Of a stretch of 64,000 nt of DNA, positions 56,819 through 63,870 are shown in pieces (position 1 is the first letter of the stretch; each line of letters starts with the position of its first letter). A program made the translations under genes and the position numbers. The DNA is from a virus. The notes under the pieces are model-generated. The model did not search any database. It saw nothing but the letters and a program-made list of their open reading frames with translations, and was not told where the DNA came from. Location: the IMG/VR virus record IMGVR_UViG_3300035663_000005, positions 1 through 64,000 of that record; one strand, given 5' to 3'.

Positions 56819-56838
56819 ACCCCTCAACTCCGAGGGGT
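56819..56838 (-). terminator. Hairpin upstream of the beta-barrel gene
   Basis: ACCCCTC-6 nt-GAGGGGT (7-bp stem) with only a weak T run after it on the minus strand (TTCTAACTTAT). Either a weak terminator for the 56887 gene or a leader structure of the beta-barrel mRNA. Confidence 0.5.
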
Positions 56839-56886
56839 CTAGTATATTGGCCTGAAATGTCTGACAGATTAGATTTATAAAATAGT

Positions 56887-57036
56887 TTAAATTTTAACTT
56901 TTATCGCTCTCAAAGTCACATCGTGACCTGGTGGATAAAGTTTCGGCAATCCTTGACGAGAAACGCCCTTTGGACGCTTGCGGGTTTTGTAGCCACCTTT
57001 TCGGAAAGCCTTTGTGCCATCTCTATTCTTTGCCAT
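56887..57036 (-). CDS. Small basic protein
   Basis: A 49-residue ORF. MAKNRDGTKAFRKGGYKTRK, RPKGVSRQGLPKLYPPGHDV, TLRAIKVKI: very basic (13 Lys/Arg) and Gly/Pro-rich. It overlaps the previous gene by 14 nt, arguing for a real coupled gene. Possible nucleic-acid binding; no family recognised. Confidence 0.65.
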   Translation of the reverse strand: MAKNRDGTKAFRKGGYKTRKRPKGVSRQGLPKLYPPGHDVTLRAIKVKI

Positions 57037-57199
57037 CTGATTTGCTCTTTGATTTAGTTTCTTTTTTAATTTCTTCTTGTTCGTTGTGTAAATTTTCCGC
57101 TGCTTGTTCTTCTGGTGTTGCAGAAGGAAATTTTATAGGTTCGATAGAACCCATTTTCAATTTTTCTCTGAAGTTTGGCCCAAGAAAAAAATTTTTCAT
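57023..57199 (-). CDS. Small acidic/basic unknown protein
   Basis: A 58-residue ORF. MKNFFLGPNFREKLKMGSIE, PIKFPSATPEEQAAENLHNE, QEEIKKETKSKSKSDGKE. Its ATG overlaps the upstream stop (TGATG). The charged, disordered tail and MKNFF start recall small virion proteins. Function unknown. Confidence 0.65.
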   Translation of the reverse strand: MKNFFLGPNFREKLKMGSIEPIKFPSATPEEQAAENLHNEQEEIKKETKSKSKSDGKE

Positions 57200-58092
57200 C
57201 AAGCGGTTCCTTTCATCACAAGATTATGTGCTTGTGTGAATCCTTTAACTATCTCGTGCCAATCACGAAGATTGATGAATGCTCTATTTACCGTGTTTTC
57301 ATCTCCAGGATCTCCGCCAGAGCAAACATTTGCTTTCTTGCAAAGTGCATCAGGAATGAAACTTAAATCTCCGTATATTGACCATCTTTGTCTAAAACCA
57401 CCGAATGTTTTTTTAATTCCACCTTCAGAATACATTACTACTATAGTTCCAATTCCAGGAATAATTTTTTCGATTGCAGGAATACCAGGACCAGTTGGAT
57501 CTTCTATAGTTGTTGCTTTCCATCCTTGTGGAGGACGATTATAAAAATCTGGAATTTTTGGTGGGGTTTTTTTGCCGCCAAAACCAAAAATCTTCTCTGT
57601 TAGAGAACGCTTTACTTCTTCGTGCAACTTCTTTTGATAGTAGTAAGCACTTCCGCTTAGTTGTGCAGATTCAATTTTACCTAAAGCGTAACGCCTTGAT
57701 AGTGCAGGAATAATTTCTGCCGCAAGTTTGGTGATTAGATCTTTCTCTTTTTGTGTGCATTCCGTCTTTAGAATGCTTAGAACCTTGTCTGGATTATTAG
57801 AGTTCTGATTGATTTTTGCTGCCAATCGGGGGAGAACGATTGAAGAGAAAGAAGTTAAAAGTAGTTGTTCGTTTGGAGTAGCCGACTTCTTGAACCATCC
57901 GAAAAATTCTGAAACAGGAATTACAATTTGAGGATTGCGATCCGAAAGTGTTTGCAACATTTCGTCAATAGTTACTTCACGATCTTCTTTCGACAAAACT
58001 GAAACAGGGGTTGGGGCGACGGGTGTAGTTTCAGCCTTATTTGGTTGAAACTTGGCGACTTCTTCCTGCAATTTCTTTTGATAATGATACAT
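57199..58092 (-). CDS. Unknown protein with internal repeat
   Basis: A 297-residue protein. The N-terminal MYHYQKKLQEEVAKF recurs as YYYQKKLHEEVKRS near residue 150, marking a duplicated helical module. Other parts: EFFGWFKKSATPNEQLLLTS, AAEIIPALSRRYALGKIESA and a C-terminal beta region IPGIGTIVVMYSEGGIKKTF with RQRWSIYGDLSFIPDALCKK. SD AGGGAG, late box at 58123. Perhaps a virion protein. Confidence 0.7.
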   Translation of the reverse strand: MYHYQKKLQEEVAKFQPNKAETTPVAPTPVSVLSKEDREVTIDEMLQTLSDRNPQIVIPVSEFFGWFKKSATPNEQLLLTSFSSIVLPRLAAKINQNSNNPDKVLSILKTECTQKEKDLITKLAAEIIPALSRRYALGKIESAQLSGSAYYYQKKLHEEVKRSLTEKIFGFGGKKTPPKIPDFYNRPPQGWKATTIEDPTGPGIPAIEKIIPGIGTIVVMYSEGGIKKTFGGFRQRWSIYGDLSFIPDALCKKANVCSGGDPGDENTVNRAFINLRDWHEIVKGFTQAHNLVMKGTA

Positions 58093-58122
58093 TTTTTCTC
58101 CCTGAAAAAAGTTTTTCTAAAG

Positions 58123-58130
58123 TATTTATA
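58123..58130 (-). promoter_or_regulatory. T4 late box TATAAATA
   Basis: TATAAATA on the minus strand, about 30 nt before the ATG at 58092. It forms a divergent pair with the plus-strand box at 58174. Confidence 0.6.
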
Positions 58131-58173
58131 TTTAATTGCCCTGCGGGGGGGTATAAAGTTTTCAAAACAACTT

Positions 58174-58186
58174 AATAAATAAATAA
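58174..58186 (+). promoter_or_regulatory. Plus-strand late-type boxes
   Basis: Overlapping AATAAATA and AAATAA copies on the plus strand, 22 nt before the ATG at 58208 with SD AAGGA between. Fits a late promoter for the only plus-strand gene pair. Confidence 0.5.
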
Positions 58187-58187
58187 G

Positions 58188-58309
58188 ATCAATAAAAAGG
58201 ACTCAAAATGCACTCAAACAGAATTGAACACTTTCTGTACGCAAACACAATTCCAACCGAACTTAACTATCAAACCGATATTTTAAGATCTTTAGTGTAT
58301 ACTGATGGA
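58188..58309 (+). repeat. 122-bp direct repeat, copy 1
   Basis: Perfectly identical to 59883-60004. It includes the SD and the first 34 codons of the 560-residue gene. Confidence 0.97.
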
Positions 58310-59890
58310 GCAGAGTATCCTTATTCTTTGAATCCTGTTGATATGCCAGTGTATGTGGGTCGATTACGAGATTCTGTTACAAAAATTTTAAATAATGCAA
58401 ATGGTGTAAGTCAAGAGTGTGTTGGTGCATTTACACAAGCCGTTTGTGATTACGAAAAAAAATTGGCTGATATTAATGATAAAATAAGACAAGAAACAGA
58501 TAATTTTCTAAAAAACCTAATAAACAACTACATGGATTGGTTAGAATCTTTAGGATCTTATTTACCGATATCTGAGATTTATGATAAGTTTTTAACTGCT
58601 TTAGGTCAAGAAGCAGAATCACTAGGACTTGCTGCTTCAGGTTTTTTTGGAACTTCTGAGGTTATTGACGCATATAATACTATACAATCTCAAATGCAAT
58701 CATTGCCTGAGAATATACAAAATGCTTGGAGAGGGTATAGGCATAATATTGCTCAGTCAACCAGGGTAACTGGTGAAATAAATCAATTAAATACATTAAT
58801 AGAATCACTTAGAAGAACCCCTCCTTCACTTATCCCCTCAAATGCTAGTAGAGAAAGATTACTTAATCAATATTTAAGTCAACTTAACGATAAAAAAAGA
58901 GAACTAATAGCAATTCAAAATCTTATATCATCGTATTCGAGTGCTTTATTAGACTTTGTTAGAAATAATCCACAAGCAGCAAGTATTCAGGGATTTAGAC
59001 GGGCTATAGAACAAATAATTATAGTAAAGATAAAGCCTACGCCTCCTCCGGGTGCTAGACCAGGATTTGTTAATGTTGAAAACATTAGAGATGCATTTAA
59101 ATGGATTGCTGGAACTTTAAAAAGATTAAAAAATGTGCTTAAAGCAGCATTAGTAGCACTGGGAGCAGCAGCACTTGGTGCTTTAATAGGAGTGTCTGTA
59201 CTGTTAACTGCAGCATTAGAAAGACTTTTGTTTGAAATATCATCGGCTTGCAATACTTGGGAAAATAAAGTTCGGGAATTAGAAAATGTTCATAGATTTA
59301 GAGCATCAAGCGAATTTTATGAAAAAATAAATGAAATTTTAACTGATGGTTGTTGCGATAAGTCCTGTCCTCCAATTTGTAGTGGTGGTTCAGGAAGTGG
59401 TTCAGGAAGTAATACAGGTTCTGGAGGAGGTTCTGGTAGCGGTGTAGGATCATCTTGCACTGAAGGAGTCGGATTAACTCTTCTGATGGGCAGCAAATAT
59501 ATTCCTACCTATTATGATTCCATCAATATAAATTACAAGAATATGTCTCAGGTGGCAGAACCTGGAAAGTGTGGATATTTGGATGATTGCCCTCCAAGAG
59601 ATGTTTTTAATTGCACTATATGTGGAAGTTTAACAGTTGATTCTAACAATATTCCTGTTTCATATCCTGATAATAACTGGAAAACATGTAGAGATACAAT
59701 AAGGACTATTCCTTCAAACACTGTAAACGAACCACCACTTATGCCAAGACACACTTGTGCTTGCGGATGGCCAGATGAACAAAATCTGACTAGTCCTTGT
59801 GATATTGCTGGTCAACTTTATGATGCTGCAACCGATTTAGTTAAAGATATACTGAGCACTATTGGCGGCGGAATTACAACAAATCAATAA
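58208..59890 (+). CDS. Large plus-strand protein of unknown function
   Basis: A 560-residue protein, the first of only two intact plus-strand genes. N-terminal 300 residues are helical (DSVTKILNNANGVSQECVGA, QTDILRSLVYTD). Residues about 310-345 (LKAALVALGAAALGALIGVS) are strongly hydrophobic, like a membrane-insertion segment. Residues 390-420 are a Gly/Ser linker; the last 150 hold many Cys (CGYLDDCPPRDVFNCTICGS, HTCACGW), suggesting disulfide-rich structure. Could be a virion protein that enters the host membrane. No family recognised. Confidence 0.75.
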   Translation: MHSNRIEHFLYANTIPTELNYQTDILRSLVYTDGAEYPYSLNPVDMPVYVGRLRDSVTKILNNANGVSQECVGAFTQAVCDYEKKLADINDKIRQETDNFLKNLINNYMDWLESLGSYLPISEIYDKFLTALGQEAESLGLAASGFFGTSEVIDAYNTIQSQMQSLPENIQNAWRGYRHNIAQSTRVTGEINQLNTLIESLRRTPPSLIPSNASRERLLNQYLSQLNDKKRELIAIQNLISSYSSALLDFVRNNPQAASIQGFRRAIEQIIIVKIKPTPPPGARPGFVNVENIRDAFKWIAGTLKRLKNVLKAALVALGAAALGALIGVSVLLTAALERLLFEISSACNTWENKVRELENVHRFRASSEFYEKINEILTDGCCDKSCPPICSGGSGSGSGSNTGSGGGSGSGVGSSCTEGVGLTLLMGSKYIPTYYDSININYKNMSQVAEPGKCGYLDDCPPRDVFNCTICGSLTVDSNNIPVSYPDNNWKTCRDTIRTIPSNTVNEPPLMPRHTCACGWPDEQNLTSPCDIAGQLYDAATDLVKDILSTIGGGITTNQ

Positions 59891-60004
59891 AAAGGACTCA
59901 AAATGCACTCAAACAGAATTGAACACTTTCTGTACGCAAACACAATTCCAACCGAACTTAACTATCAAACCGATATTTTAAGATCTTTAGTGTATACTGA
60001 TGGA
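59883..60004 (+). repeat. 122-bp direct repeat, copy 2
   Basis: Identical to 58188-58309, beginning at the stop of the 560-residue gene. Spacing between copies is 1573 bp. Confidence 0.97.
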
Positions 60005-60010
60005 ATATGA
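59903..60010 (+). pseudogene. Truncated copy of the 560-residue gene
   Basis: ATG plus 34 further codons, of which 34 are identical to the start of the gene at 58208 (MHSNRIEHFLYANTIPTELN, then YQTDILRSLVYTDG), followed by Ile and stop. Carries the same SD. Either a remnant of a tandem duplication or the product left when a cassette is deleted or inserted. Confidence 0.85.
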
Positions 60011-60040
60011 TATTGCCTGAATATTTACAACAAATAACAG

Positions 60041-60610
60041 ATGAAATCGTTTCGCACATTTTTAAACGAGCAAAGCGACCCAAAATGTTTGGAGCAATCC
60101 AAATTTGTTTGGCGTGGTGCTGTTAAAGAGAGTGCTATCTGTAATTTTAAAAATGGGATTGTGTGGCAGGGAGCCATTCAATCTGTTCCGCTTTTCAATA
60201 TTAAAGGTGGAATAATGTGGGAAGGAGCCTTGCAAGCCAAGGCTATCGGTAACTTTAAAGGCGGCATCCTTTGGGCAGGCATGATTCAACAAACTCCGCT
60301 ATGCAACATGCGCGAAGGAGTTGTATGGCAAGGAGCGGTTCAAGCAAAGGCTGTTGCCAACTACGGCATACAGATTGGTCAAGCAAACGAGTGCGGTTCT
60401 GAAAGTCTGTTCTTGTGGAAAGATATGGTTAGAAGTGTTGCGTTCTTTAATTCTAACACTAAACTTAGCAACCACATGAAAATGGCTTTAGTGTATTGGT
60501 TCTTGATGCGAACAACCAAGTCTACAAATAAAAAAGCAGCCTCGGCGGTTAAGCCAAAGGCTGCTGTTTCAAAGCCAAAGTCTAAATCGACTCAAGCATC
60601 CAAAGCGTAA
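60041..60610 (+). CDS. 18-residue-repeat protein with internal-head-type leader
   Basis: A 189-residue protein. MKSFRTFLNEQ carries LNE, a predicted prohead-protease site. Residues about 23-110 are five imperfect 18-residue repeats (IVWQGAIQSVPLFNIKGG, IMWEGALQAKAIGNFKGG, ILWAGMIQQTPLCNMREG), each with W-x-G-A, likely forming a beta-solenoid. After a helical part comes a Lys/Ala/Ser-rich basic tail (KAASAVKPKAAVSKPKSKS). Plausible DNA-associated internal protein. It converges with and overlaps the 60592 gene by 19 nt. Confidence 0.75.
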   Translation: MKSFRTFLNEQSDPKCLEQSKFVWRGAVKESAICNFKNGIVWQGAIQSVPLFNIKGGIMWEGALQAKAIGNFKGGILWAGMIQQTPLCNMREGVVWQGAVQAKAVANYGIQIGQANECGSESLFLWKDMVRSVAFFNSNTKLSNHMKMALVYWFLMRTTKSTNKKAASAVKPKAAVSKPKSKSTQASKA

Positions 60611-61419
60611 TAATTCGTCGTTTTGCTTGGCGAGTTGTTGATGAAGTTTTCAATACCTTGCATGATTTCATAAAACTTCTGCTTGTCTGAAACCATCTCC
60701 TGCTCCGTCAGGTCTTCGGTAAGAATGCGAGGAGTGGTGAAATCTGGAAGTGCGGTATCTACACCTATATTCCAATTCCTGCTTCCCCATTGCAAACGAG
60801 GAGGCTGACTCTTCATGTCTTCAGGATGAGAAACTCGCTTAACCCTGTTCCATTGGTTTTCATCCCAACTGTTGTGAGAAGTCAACTCTCCGAATGTGCG
60901 AGTAGAAACATCGGGTGAGTGCGCCCACACGCGAGCGTAAACCTGCTCCCAAATTACACGAGCCAAGTCGGGAGTAATCAGAAGAAACTGACAACCGTTC
61001 ACCGAGATGCCCTTGCCTCTGCTGTAATCTTCTTCAAACATCTTGAACAAGCGGTTGTTCATGTTCGCTTCATGGGTAGCCATGTTCCACGAGTCGCTTG
61101 GGTCTGCATCAATCTTGTGAAGCACACTTAAAGGAGCCAACGGCTTATGGTCGGAAAGCATGGGTGTGCCGAACACACCCTCTAATTCCCGAATTTCCAT
61201 CGGATACCAACAGTTTGTCCCGTTGCTGCCAAGCCCACGCGGAGCAGCACCAAGCCACTCACGAGCAAACAGGGCAACGCAATGTGGGCGGTTGGACTTC
61301 AATCTCCAAAAGTGAAGTTCCACAATGTTGTGCTGCTGCAAACCGTTGAACAGAATGGTGTGCTTGTTCACTACAGGAACGCCGTGAATCTTGGATAGTG
61401 TCATGGTGTCGTCACGCAT
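60592..61419 (-). CDS. Unknown protein
   Basis: A 275-residue protein from ATG 61419 (SD AAAGGAA). TMTLSKIHGVPVVNKHTILF, CWYPMEIRELEGVFGTPMLS, WNMATHEANMNNRLFKMFEE and TPDLARVIWEQVYARVWAHS. Mixed alpha/beta with several Trp; no signal or membrane segment. The C-terminus ends EIMQGIENFINNSPSK. Less AT-rich than the genes to its left. No family recognised. Confidence 0.75.
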   Translation of the reverse strand: MRDDTMTLSKIHGVPVVNKHTILFNGLQQHNIVELHFWRLKSNRPHCVALFAREWLGAAPRGLGSNGTNCWYPMEIRELEGVFGTPMLSDHKPLAPLSVLHKIDADPSDSWNMATHEANMNNRLFKMFEEDYSRGKGISVNGCQFLLITPDLARVIWEQVYARVWAHSPDVSTRTFGELTSHNSWDENQWNRVKRVSHPEDMKSQPPRLQWGSRNWNIGVDTALPDFTTPRILTEDLTEQEMVSDKQKFYEIMQGIENFINNSPSKTTNYYALDA

Positions 61420-61648
61420 TTTCATTTCCTTTTAACGCTGGATATCGGTCTTGGATTCGTCCCATTGTTTCCGATAAATCTTTTCCTTCCCGGAACGCTT
61501 GCATCATGTCCATCAGAAAAATGGTGTTGTGTTCGTTGCCTGCAATCAACACTTCATCAAACAAGAGATAGAACATCTCTCTAGTTTGTTCTGCGGTGAC
61601 TGCGTATTCCTTGCCTTCATGCCGGTAAATCCAAAGTGGAGAGGTCAT
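61412..61648 (-). CDS. Small unknown protein
   Basis: A 78-residue protein: MTSPLWIYRHEGKEYAVTAE, QTREMFYLLFDEVLIAGNEH, NTIFLMDMMQAFREGKDLSE. Begins with a beta hairpin, then helices. It overlaps its downstream neighbour by 8 nt. No family recognised. Confidence 0.75.
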   Translation of the reverse strand: MTSPLWIYRHEGKEYAVTAEQTREMFYLLFDEVLIAGNEHNTIFLMDMMQAFREGKDLSETMGRIQDRYPALKGNENA

Positions 61649-61650
61649 AA

Positions 61651-62028
61651 TTAAATTCCTAGTTCCTTTCGGATGAGTTCCTTGTTTTCATTCGTTGGAT
61701 TGTAGAAGCAGTGCTGAAGGTGCGGAGGAAGAATTCTACAAATCCAACCAGTAGGGTCAGTCTGGTCGTAGTGCCGAAGCATCTGTTCCCAATCTGCACG
61801 AGCCATTGGTAAATCTTCAAACTGCTTTGTGCCGTAAGAGGTGCGACTGCCTGCCTCAAAGTCTCGCACCCATACCGAATCGCCGGGACGCAATACCTTG
61901 TATGTTGAGTCATGCAGGTCAAGCGGAATAAGGTATTCACGCATCCACATTTGACCAGTTAAACGATTGAAGCACAGCAGACAGTAAACCGAGAACGGGG
62001 CCTTCACATCGGTGGCATTACTCGACAT
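61651..62028 (-). CDS. Small phage protein, NARxxW-type family member
   Basis: A 125-residue protein from ATG 62028 (SD GGGAG). FSVYCLLCFNRLTGQMWMRE, YLIPLDLHDSTYKVLRPGDS, VWVRDFEAGSRTSYG then LPMARADWEQMLRHYDQTDP. The MARxxWExxLxHY part matches the NARxxWxxL segment of two neighbouring proteins. Beta-rich start. Function unknown. Confidence 0.75.
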   Translation of the reverse strand: MSSNATDVKAPFSVYCLLCFNRLTGQMWMREYLIPLDLHDSTYKVLRPGDSVWVRDFEAGSRTSYGTKQFEDLPMARADWEQMLRHYDQTDPTGWICRILPPHLQHCFYNPTNENKELIRKELGI

Positions 62029-62269
62029 CGAGAATTGCTCCCATGTTAACGAGCCTATCCCATTGCTTGCGAGCATTTTCAACCGTCAATTCAATGGTGT
62101 TGATGCACTTGTCTTTAAAAAAGTGACAGCACATTACATTTCGTGGGTCGGTTTTAACAAGAGTGAAACTCCAAGTTTCTTTCTCATATAGGTGATGAGT
62201 CATCACCAAACGATGAGTGATAAACTTTTCCTTGTTGGTCTGATTGGTTTCCCATTTAGCCCAATTCAT
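62018..62269 (-). CDS. Small phage protein, NARxxW-type family member
   Basis: An 83-residue protein. MNWAKWETNQTNKEKFITHR, LVMTHHLYEKETWSFTLVKT, DPRNVMCCHFFKDKCINTIE, LTVENARKQWDRLVNMGAIL. TVENARxxWxxL recurs in 62536-62832. Overlaps both neighbours (11 and 4 nt). Confidence 0.75.
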   Translation of the reverse strand: MNWAKWETNQTNKEKFITHRLVMTHHLYEKETWSFTLVKTDPRNVMCCHFFKDKCINTIELTVENARKQWDRLVNMGAILDVE

Positions 62270-62523
62270 GCTCCACCTTCTTCCGCAAAGATTTGACCTC
62301 GTTCGTGAAGTTCAGAAAGACGCAGAATGGGATGAGCAAGCGCGTCACGAAAACGATTGAGTGATTCGTGCAATCCTTCAATGGTATCTCCCAACACACT
62401 TGCAAAGTGCGGAGAGACCGCAGTAAGGATTCCGTTTTCATACCCTGCTTCGTGAATTGCGAAGTATTCGTTCTCGGGGTCGGTGTCGTGGTGAACCACG
62501 CGATGATTCCATGTGAATTCCAT
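62266..62523 (-). CDS. Small unknown protein
   Basis: An 85-residue protein from ATG 62523 (SD AAGGA). MEFTWNHRVVHHDTDPENEY, FAIHEAGYENGILTAVSPHF, ASVLGDTIEGLHESLNRFRD, ALAHPILRLSELHERGQIFA. The 'WNHRVVHH...YFAIHEAGY..G' start resembles short immunity- or antitoxin-like beta proteins seen in many genomes; homology is uncertain. Confidence 0.7.
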   Translation of the reverse strand: MEFTWNHRVVHHDTDPENEYFAIHEAGYENGILTAVSPHFASVLGDTIEGLHESLNRFRDALAHPILRLSELHERGQIFAEEGGA

Positions 62524-62535
62524 TTTCAATTTTCC

Positions 62536-62832
62536 TTACTTGGTGGGAGTATACGATTGGTCGCCACGACGCTCGGTTTTCTGAATGAGATACCTACCGT
62601 TCTGCTTGGTGATATAGTGTTCCCACAGTTGACGAGCGTTTTCCACAGTGCCAGTCCAAGTGCTGAGAATCTTGCCAGGCTCACCGTTGGTGTCTGCCCG
62701 AACCAAGACTCGGCACTGATGAACATGCTTGAAAGGTTTGGTGTGAACCACAAACTGCACCCATTCCTGTCGCTTGTAGCCGCCGTAGTCATCTTCAACC
62801 AACAGCCAATAGTGAATCACTTCCCAATTCAT
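62536..62832 (-). CDS. Small phage protein, NARxxW-type family member
   Basis: A 98-residue protein from ATG 62832 (SD GAGGAGAAG). MNWEVIHYWLLVEDDYGGYK, RQEWVQFVVHTKPFKHVHQC, RVLVRADTNGEPGKILSTWT, GTVENARQLWEHYITKQNGR. Same MNW start and TVENAR block as 62018-62269, so a paralogue. Beta sheet plus helix; function unknown. Confidence 0.75.
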   Translation of the reverse strand: MNWEVIHYWLLVEDDYGGYKRQEWVQFVVHTKPFKHVHQCRVLVRADTNGEPGKILSTWTGTVENARQLWEHYITKQNGRYLIQKTERRGDQSYTPTK

Positions 62833-62834
62833 TT

Positions 62835-63065
62835 TCAGTCTTCTCCTCGCCAGTTTCTGGCCCAAACTTCTTCTCGGTAATCCTCAAGCCCCTTAACCTC
62901 TTCACGAAGGCTTTCAATCTCCATCGCGGCTCGGTCAAGCAGCCACTCAATACCCTTCTTCCCGCTGAACCATGCAGCGGCTTCACGCAAGTCCTTCACA
63001 ATATCAGGAGTCTCCTGAACGGGAGTCTTGCGAACAGTCTTCTTCTTGGTCTTCTTGGTTTTCAT
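62835..63065 (-). CDS. Small helical protein with Lys-rich start
   Basis: A 76-residue protein. MKTKKTKKKTVRKTPVQETP, DIVKDLREAAAWFSGKKGIE, WLLDRAAMEIESLREEVKGL. Basic disordered start, then a helical hairpin typical of small phage proteins. Possible nucleic-acid binding. Confidence 0.75.
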   Translation of the reverse strand: MKTKKTKKKTVRKTPVQETPDIVKDLREAAAWFSGKKGIEWLLDRAAMEIESLREEVKGLEDYREEVWARNWRGED

Positions 63066-63073
63066 TTTTTCTT

Positions 63074-63307
63074 TCAGTAAAGGTTCGGATAGTTTGGATT
63101 GTCTTTCAAGGTTTCGTTCATCACTTGAATCATTGCTCGCATGCGTGTGTCATCGTTTGAAAATTGGTTGGAGTAGTAAATGCCCCAAACAGTTCGCATC
63201 GCTTGACGCAACCGCAGTATTTCACTGCCCGCAGCACACGAAAGTTCATCGCTGCGACGAAACAGTTCGTCCACGATGTCTCGCTTGAATGATGCAGAGG
63301 TTGTCAT
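63074..63307 (-). CDS. Small helical unknown protein
   Basis: A 77-residue protein from ATG 63307, overlapping the upstream stop (TGATG). MTTSASFKRDIVDELFRRSD, ELSCAAGSEILRLRQAMRTV, WGIYYSNQFSNDDTRMRAMI. Helical. No family recognised. Confidence 0.75.
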   Translation of the reverse strand: MTTSASFKRDIVDELFRRSDELSCAAGSEILRLRQAMRTVWGIYYSNQFSNDDTRMRAMIQVMNETLKDNPNYPNLY

Positions 63308-63870
63308 CACAGTCCTGCTTTCTTACGAATCTCTTCCAACGAAATCGGCGTGTAGTTGATTCGTTCCACACACACCGAAAAGTAACGAGGGTCTTCCGCC
63401 TGACATGCTCGCATCGGCTCCTCGGGGTCATCGTGCATTTCCATCACGGCTTCCGCGTGAAGATGAGCATGAATGTTCAGCCACCATCCACCAGTCCGAT
63501 GCCGATACAAGGAATTCGGATGCAGCGGAATGTGCGAAAGAATCTCCTTGTCCATTCTGTGATACGCACGAATATCCTTGAAATACTTCAGGTATTCGCC
63601 TGGCTTCAGAATGTCGTGATTGCCCTTGATAAGAATCTTGGAACCGTTAAGAGAACCAAGAATTTTCAAAGCCTGATTCGTGAATGCAACATCACCCATC
63701 ACATACACCTTATCAGCAGAACGCACCGTAGCGTTCCACCGTTCTGCCATCACCGCATCTCCCTCGGCGGCATTCGCAAACGGGCGAACTCGCTCACCGT
63801 TTGAACGAGTGAAGCGGTAAATGTTGTCGTGCCCGAAGTGCGGACAACCGATGAAGAAGGTGTTAGCCAT
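63307..63870 (-). CDS. Metallophosphoesterase (calcineurin-like)
   Basis: A 187-residue protein. FFIGCPHFGHDNI (8-16 CPHFGHDN), VYVMGDVAF (GD), ILIKGNHDIL (GNHD) and LNIHAHLH (HxH) are the calcineurin-like motifs. The first metal ligand, normally Asp in DxHxGH, is Cys (CPHFGH), so metal use may differ. Cleaves phosphoesters; substrate unknown. TAATG coupling to the upstream partial gene. Confidence 0.88.
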   Translation of the reverse strand: MANTFFIGCPHFGHDNIYRFTRSNGERVRPFANAAEGDAVMAERWNATVRSADKVYVMGDVAFTNQALKILGSLNGSKILIKGNHDILKPGEYLKYFKDIRAYHRMDKEILSHIPLHPNSLYRHRTGGWWLNIHAHLHAEAVMEMHDDPEEPMRACQAEDPRYFSVCVERINYTPISLEEIRKKAGL

